A DNA stretch of 9,825 nucleotides, taken from positions 1-9,825 of the forward strand of contig JAWSUV010000109.1 in the NCBI GenBank assembly GCA_033549305.1. The letters are read 5' to 3'. This DNA is from Anoxynatronum sp033549305. Its GTDB lineage: Bacteria; Bacillota; Clostridia; Peptostreptococcales; Tindalliaceae. The number at the start of each line of letters is the position of its first letter. Within the stretch, counting starts at the first letter, position 1. Under the pieces are notes generated by a model. The model saw only the letters and a list, made by a program, of their open reading frames with translations. It did no database searches and was not told the DNA's origin. This document shows positions 6,005 to 9,825 of the stretch, in pieces. The position numbers and the translations under genes are program-made.

Positions 6005-6011
6005 CGGCCGG
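5992..6011 (+). terminator. Weak terminator-like hairpin at the stop codon of the stalk/SH3 gene
   Basis: CCGGCC (5992-5997) pairs with GGCCGG (6006-6011) around an 8-nt loop that contains the TAG stop, and TTTCT follows. The stem is GC-rich but the T-run is poor, so termination would be partial at best. Confidence 0.35.
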
Positions 6012-6121
6012 TTTCTGATCGCAGGGCAGGCTGTCTGCCGAAACAGGGGTGGATTATTTCTAACGGATTTATTTTTTCGGTAATGGACATGATGGTGAGA
6101 ATAAGAGACGACGGGGGTGGC
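6005..6121 (+). other. Intergenic region with nested inverted repeats before the FMN-binding gene
   Basis: After the hairpin at the stalk-gene stop, GGCAG (6025-6029) and CTGCC (6035-6039) form a second small hairpin. CCGAAA (6038-6043) can pair with TTTCGG (6075-6080), just before the upstream in-frame ATG at 6083. These structures may influence expression of the FMN-binding gene. I recognise no known riboswitch and no good promoter here. Confidence 0.3.
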
Positions 6122-6511
6122 ATGGTGAAGGTCTGGATTAAACGGATCATGATTGTGGTGATTCTGATAGCAGTAATGGTGCCTTTTGCCTATCGAGGCA
6201 TTCGCTTTTATCAATACCAGATGCAAATGGGTCAGCTGGTCATTGGCGAAATCAGACCTGAAGCGTTGGCAGACGGGATATATACAGGGCAAGTGGATGT
6301 CGTCCTGATCCAGGCAGAAGTTGCTGTGGAAATTGAAGACGGCGTGATTCGGGACATTCAACTGGAACACCGCCATGACCGGGGTGGACGGGCAGAAGTC
6401 ATTATTCGTTCGGTGATTGAAGAACAGAGTCTGCAGGTTGATATGATCACCGGCGCAACAGACAGCAGCAAAGTTATCTTAAAAGCCATCGAAAATGCAT
6501 TGAGTGAATAG
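6122..6511 (+). CDS. Membrane-anchored FMN-binding domain protein
   Basis: The 129-residue product has one hydrophobic segment (about residues 8-25, after M-V-K-V-W-I-K-R) and then an FMN_bind domain (about 45-129): D-G-I-Y-T-G, I-E-D-G-V-I-R-D-I-Q-L, and D107-M-I-T110-G-A-T113-D-S-S. The last block matches the [S/T]GAT motif in which a Thr is covalently flavinylated by ApbE in NqrC and RnfG; by analogy T113 would carry FMN on the extracytoplasmic side. Whether it is flavinylated here is inference, and no apbE gene is in the window. ATG 6122 is preferred because GGGGG (6113-6117) is close upstream, although spacing is tight; ATG 6083 and 6092 are possible but lack ribosome binding sites. Its TAG stop overlaps the ribosome binding site of the antiporter gene, suggesting coupling. 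Confidence 0.85.
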   Translation: MVKVWIKRIMIVVILIAVMVPFAYRGIRFYQYQMQMGQLVIGEIRPEALADGIYTGQVDVVLIQAEVAVEIEDGVIRDIQLEHRHDRGGRAEVIIRSVIEEQSLQVDMITGATDSSKVILKAIENALSE

Positions 6512-6522
6512 GAGACTGTCAA

Positions 6523-7566
6523 ATGGAATATGTGTGGTTTGCATTCAGTGCTTTGATGGTCATACTGGCCGGAAACCGCCTGACAGGCTATGGGGATACG
6601 TTGGCTGTTCATACAAAGCTCGGACATGGGCTCGTAGGCGGCATTCTCATTGCCGGCGTTACCAGTTTGCCGGAACTCGCCAGCAGTATCTCTGCAGCAG
6701 CGATCGGGGCTCCGGATATTGCCTTTGGCAATGTCTATGGCAGTAATGCGTTCAATCTGATGATATTGGCCATTGTCGATTTATTGCAGGGAAAAGGGAG
6801 CCTGCTACAGATTGTACGGGACAGCCATATCCTGACAGCCATGTTCGGTATTCTCCTCACAGGATTCAGTGTTCTTGCCATTTGGATGACGCCTTATGGT
6901 ATTCTGCAGTTTACGATTGGATGGGTCAGCAGTAACAGCCTTATTCTGCTGGCATTATACATATTTTCCGCATTTATCATGGTCCGATACGAAGAAAAAA
7001 CGAAAACACGGCTGGAATCAGATCCGAATCAGTTCGTCATGGATGAAGAGTCTCCGGAGCTCGAAATGCAAACGATCGACATGCCCCAGGCCATCTTGAG
7101 AAGAGCTGTCACAGGGTTTATTGTGACGGGCGGGGTTATTGTCATAGCTGGGATCATGCTGTCCTTGAATGCAGATATCATTGCCCGTAATACGGGATTG
7201 GGACAAACCTTTGTGGGGACGATGCTGGTGGCGGGTGCCACCTCTCTCCCGGAACTGGTGGCTGCGATTGCTGCCATTCGCATTGGCGCCTACGACATGG
7301 CGGTTGGAAACGTGCTGGGCAGCAATATCTTCAATATCCTGATTCTAGTAGCAACGGATATGGCTTATACGGGAGGTTCGGTCTATCAGGTGGTCAGCAC
7401 ACAGCACTTAATCACCGCGATTACCGCCATAATTCTGAGCAGTATCGCTGTGATTGGTTTATTTTACCGGTCCAAACGTACCATTCTGATGCTGGGATGG
7501 GATAGTGTTGCCATACTGATCGGTTATCTCGCAATGATGTATGCTCTGTTTAAAACATCCATGTAG
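6523..7566 (+). CDS. CaCA superfamily Ca2+/Na+ (or cation/H+) antiporter
   Basis: This 347-residue integral membrane protein has the two inverted alpha repeats that define the Ca2+:cation antiporter superfamily. Repeat 1 is G45-V-T-S-L-P-E51-L with G73-S-N-A-F-N; repeat 2 is G238-A-T-S-L-P-E244-L with G266-S-N-I-F-N. The two Glu residues and the flanking Ser/Thr/Asn are the ion-coordinating positions known from NCX_Mj. The halves are joined by an acidic, charged cytoplasmic segment (about 155-185), and about ten helices are expected. It most likely expels Ca2+ in exchange for Na+ or H+; which ion it uses is not decidable by eye. ATG 6523 is preceded at 8 nt by AGGAG (6510-6514), which overlaps the stop codon of the FMN-binding gene. 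Confidence 0.93.
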   Translation: MEYVWFAFSALMVILAGNRLTGYGDTLAVHTKLGHGLVGGILIAGVTSLPELASSISAAAIGAPDIAFGNVYGSNAFNLMILAIVDLLQGKGSLLQIVRDSHILTAMFGILLTGFSVLAIWMTPYGILQFTIGWVSSNSLILLALYIFSAFIMVRYEEKTKTRLESDPNQFVMDEESPELEMQTIDMPQAILRRAVTGFIVTGGVIVIAGIMLSLNADIIARNTGLGQTFVGTMLVAGATSLPELVAAIAAIRIGAYDMAVGNVLGSNIFNILILVATDMAYTGGSVYQVVSTQHLITAITAIILSSIAVIGLFYRSKRTILMLGWDSVAILIGYLAMMYALFKTSM

Positions 7567-7620
7567 ACAAGGGTTCAAATCGAACTTATTTGGAAGAAGA
7601 ACAGGCGAAAGGAGAACGCC

Positions 7621-9180
7621 ATGAACGTTCTGGATAGTGAGCAGATGAATTTTCTGGACCGGCAGACGATTGAACAGTACGGCATTCCTGGATTATTGCT
7701 GATGGAGCGGGCCAGTCTGGCGGTATTTGAAGCTGGAATGAAAATGCTGAAGAAAAACCGGCTGAAACAGGTGCTGATCTTTTGTGGCCGTGGGAACAAC
7801 GGAGGAGACGGATTTGCGGCGGCCAGGCATTTTGATGCAGCGGATGTACCGGTGACCATCATGCTTCTGGGAGACCCTGCTTCACTGAAAGGAGATGCCC
7901 TTACCAACTATAACATGCTGATAAATCGGAGGATTCCGATCCTGAATGATTTAACGGCCCTGGGTCCGTGGGAATCGAAAGACCTAGGATCCGTTTTGTT
8001 GATTGACGCCCTGTTTGGCACAGGACTTGAACGGGCGCTGACGGGTGAGTTCTTAAAGGCCGTGGAATGGATGAATGAACGTGCGGCACACATTTTGGCA
8101 GTGGATATTCCATCTGGTATCCATAGCAACACATCACATGTTCTGGGTCAGGCTGTTCGAGCTTCGAAAACAGTCACCTTCCAATTCCCGAAAGTGGGTA
8201 ACATCAGTTACCCGGGTGCGGTATACAATGGTATCCTGGAAATTGCATCCATTGGTATTCCCACAGAGTTGACTGCAAACACGCCGCATGCGGCCAGGGT
8301 ATTTGATGAGGAAACAATTGATGGATTAATGCCTTCAAGGCCCGTCGAGGCTCATAAAGGAACCTTTGGAACATTATTGATCATGGGAGGGGTGGAAGGT
8401 TATTCGGGAGCTGGGATTCTTGCTGCCAGAGCCGCCCAGCGAAGCGGCACCGGGCTGATTAAAACAGCGGTTCGAGAAAGGCTGAATCTTGTCTATGAAA
8501 CCTCGCTGCCGGAAGCTGTGACACTTCCCATTGGAGAGGATGGAGCCGGATTTTCTGAAGACGGGTTGAAGCGCCTCCGGCCTGAATGGCAGACTGCCTC
8601 TGCGGTGATTGCGGGCCCTGGCTGGGGCCAGGACTCTTCCTGGGAGCCGATTTTAAAAGAATTATTATTGACTGTCAACAAACCACTCCTGCTGGACGCT
8701 GATGCACTGAATTTGCTGGTGCCTCACATGGACTGGCTGATTCAGCGGAAAGAACCCGCAGTGATTACACCTCATCCGGGGGAAATGGCCAGGCTGACAG
8801 GTCTTACCATTGATGCGATCAACAATAACAGGCTGGACACGGCAAAAAAAGCTGCCAGAGACTGGCAGTCAGTGGTGGTTTTAAAAGGAGCGGGCACCAT
8901 TATCGCATCGCCGGAGGGGGAGGCGGTGATCAATCTCACCGGCAACCAGGGGATGGCAAAAGCCGGCAGCGGTGACGTGCTCGCAGGTGTTATTGGATCT
9001 TTGATGGCGCAGGGGATGGAAAGCTTTGAAGCAGCAGCTGTAGGATGCTGGATTCACGGCCGGGCTGGAGATCTGGCTGTGAGTAAGGTGGGTCCGGTCA
9101 GCCTGACTGCCGGAGACCTGATTGATATGCTGCCGGACGCTTTTATGAAGTTACCTGCTGTCGGGGGAGGGATTGAATGA
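7621..9180 (+). CDS. nnr: Bifunctional NAD(P)H-hydrate epimerase / ADP-dependent dehydratase
   Basis: The 519-residue protein is a full-length fusion of the two NAD(P)H-repair enzymes. Hydrated NADH/NADPH (NAD(P)HX) forms by damage; the N-terminal YjeF_N epimerase interconverts its R and S forms and the C-terminal ribokinase-like domain dehydrates the S form using ADP. The epimerase half (about 1-215) shows G56-R-G-N-N-G-G-D63-G and V161-D-I-P-S-G. The dehydratase half (about 225-510) shows H-K-G-T-F-G-T-L-L-I-M-G-G, A-G-P-G-W-G, L-D-A-D-A-L-N, T383-P-H-P-G-E and the catalytic-loop N442-Q-G-M-A-K-A-G-S-G-D452, whose Asp is the likely base. All key residues I looked for are present. ATG 7621 has AAAGGAG (7608-7614) 6 nt upstream. 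Its stop overlaps the next gene's start (ATGA). Confidence 0.97.
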   Translation: MNVLDSEQMNFLDRQTIEQYGIPGLLLMERASLAVFEAGMKMLKKNRLKQVLIFCGRGNNGGDGFAAARHFDAADVPVTIMLLGDPASLKGDALTNYNMLINRRIPILNDLTALGPWESKDLGSVLLIDALFGTGLERALTGEFLKAVEWMNERAAHILAVDIPSGIHSNTSHVLGQAVRASKTVTFQFPKVGNISYPGAVYNGILEIASIGIPTELTANTPHAARVFDEETIDGLMPSRPVEAHKGTFGTLLIMGGVEGYSGAGILAARAAQRSGTGLIKTAVRERLNLVYETSLPEAVTLPIGEDGAGFSEDGLKRLRPEWQTASAVIAGPGWGQDSSWEPILKELLLTVNKPLLLDADALNLLVPHMDWLIQRKEPAVITPHPGEMARLTGLTIDAINNNRLDTAKKAARDWQSVVVLKGAGTIIASPEGEAVINLTGNQGMAKAGSGDVLAGVIGSLMAQGMESFEAAAVGCWIHGRAGDLAVSKVGPVSLTAGDLIDMLPDAFMKLPAVGGGIE

Positions 9181-9825
9181 AATCACTGACGCCTTCAAGC
9201 ATCCGGAAAATGGAGCGTGCCATCGAGCAGCATATGTATTTTAACGATATTCCCGGGCTGGCAGTCTGCCTGTTGGCAGACAATGAACTGGTCTATGTCA
9301 ATGGTTTTGGGATGGCCGATCTATCCGCGAACAAAAAAATGACATCGGGCGCCATTTTTCATATGGCTTCCATATCAAAGCTTTTCACAGCGACAGCCGT
9401 GATGCAGCTTCATGAGCAGGGAAAGCTGGACATTGATACTCCGGTGCTGCACTATTTAAAGGATTTTATTCCATCTTCATCAACCTTTAGCAGGATCACG
9501 ATCCGTCAGATGCTGAGTCACACTTCCGGAATACCTGATTGTGAAGATTATGAGTGGGAATCTCCGCGATATGATGATCAGGCATTGCATGATTATGTGA
9601 TGGCCCAGAATGAAATGCACCTGCTCAGTGAACCGGGAAAGCGTTTTTTTTATAGCAACATTGCCTATGAAATGCTGGGAGTAGTGATTCAGATTCAGGC
9701 GGGGTTAACCTTTGAGGACTACTGTAAAAAATTTCTTTTCCTGCCAATGGGGATGCTTCAAAGTGACTTTCTGAAAAGCCGAATTTCATCAAACAAACTG
9801 GCCCAACCTCATATTAAGGACCGGG
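9177..9825 (+). CDS. Serine beta-lactamase-like hydrolase (class C/PBP-like), truncated by window edge
   Basis: The gene begins at ATG 9177, overlapping the nnr stop by 4 nt (ATGA), with GGAGGG (9166-9171) 5 nt upstream. It runs 216 codons open to the window edge, so only the N-terminal part is seen. The serine-hydrolase motifs are present: S65-I-S-K68 (nucleophile and base) in the M-A-S-I-S-K-L-F-T helix, the M-L-S-H-T-S-G-I-P block (112-120), and Y159-S-N161, the YxN motif. The third motif ([H/K]xG) would lie beyond the edge. No signal peptide is evident at the chosen start, so the seen part looks cytoplasmic. Family members include esterases, D-aminopeptidases and peptidoglycan-acting enzymes, and most are not antibiotic beta-lactamases; the substrate is unknown. 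Confidence 0.93.
   Translation, partial: MKSLTPSSIRKMERAIEQHMYFNDIPGLAVCLLADNELVYVNGFGMADLSANKKMTSGAIFHMASISKLFTATAVMQLHEQGKLDIDTPVLHYLKDFIPSSSTFSRITIRQMLSHTSGIPDCEDYEWESPRYDDQALHDYVMAQNEMHLLSEPGKRFFYSNIAYEMLGVVIQIQAGLTFEDYCKKFLFLPMGMLQSDFLKSRISSNKLAQPHIKDR

Noticed and set aside
6083..6121. Upstream start (ATG 6083) for the FMN-binding protein
   Set aside because: No ribosome binding site before it, and it adds a charged 13-residue tail before the natural M-V-K-V-W-I-K-R anchor start; 6122 fits better.
5543..6376. Antisense open frames opposite the stalk/SH3 and FMN-binding genes (124 and 151 codons)
   Set aside because: They lie over well-supported plus-strand domains, are rich in His/Phe/Arg typical of antisense translation, and lack ribosome binding sites.
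7572..7581. GGTTCAAATC resembling a tRNA T-arm, possible tRNA fragment or attachment site
   Set aside because: No acceptor, D or anticodon arms flank it; upstream is antiporter coding sequence, and no integrase or duplicated end is present.

Overview
The window looks like a chromosomal piece of a low-to-mid GC, anaerobic Bacillota (Clostridia-like) genome. The clues are a two-subunit 2-oxoacid:ferredoxin oxidoreductase, a stalk-plus-SH3 exported protein of a type I associate with Clostridia, an FMN-binding-domain protein, strong AGGAGG-type ribosome binding sites, and what appears to be a selenocysteine-decoded gene. The lineage is inferred from gene content only. I see no mobile element, CRISPR array, tRNA or rRNA.

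Layout. Positions 27-323 (minus) encode a small membrane-anchored coiled-coil protein. It is divergent from a plus-strand cluster that begins with a YjbQ/UPF0047 protein (536-952); each side has a recognisable sigma-A-type promoter. A 12-TM MFS transporter (986-2140) follows, with a 7-codon ORF overlapping its start codon. At 2161-2463 lies the most interesting locus: an ORF interrupted by one in-frame TGA in a Cys-TGA context, followed at the right distance by a hairpin with a GGU apical loop. This is best read as a 100-residue selenoprotein with Sec at position 32. Next is a korAB pair (2663-4393 and 4384-5256) behind its own leader and probable promoter.

The right half holds tightly spaced plus-strand genes: a stalk/SH3 surface protein (5327-6004), a single-TM FMN-binding-domain protein (6122-6511), a CaCA-type Ca2+/Na+ antiporter (6523-7566), a bifunctional NAD(P)H-hydrate repair enzyme Nnr (7621-9180), and the 5' part of a serine beta-lactamase-like hydrolase (9177 to the window edge, overlapping nnr by ATGA).

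How the genes work together. YjbQ, the MFS carrier and the selenoprotein are close enough (33 and 20 nt gaps) to share a transcript, but no common pathway is evident. KorA and KorB are the two subunits of one enzyme that oxidatively decarboxylates a 2-oxoacid to the acyl-CoA while reducing ferredoxin. The FMN-binding protein and the antiporter are translationally close (11 nt gap). Nnr repairs damaged NAD(P)H and is a housekeeping function.
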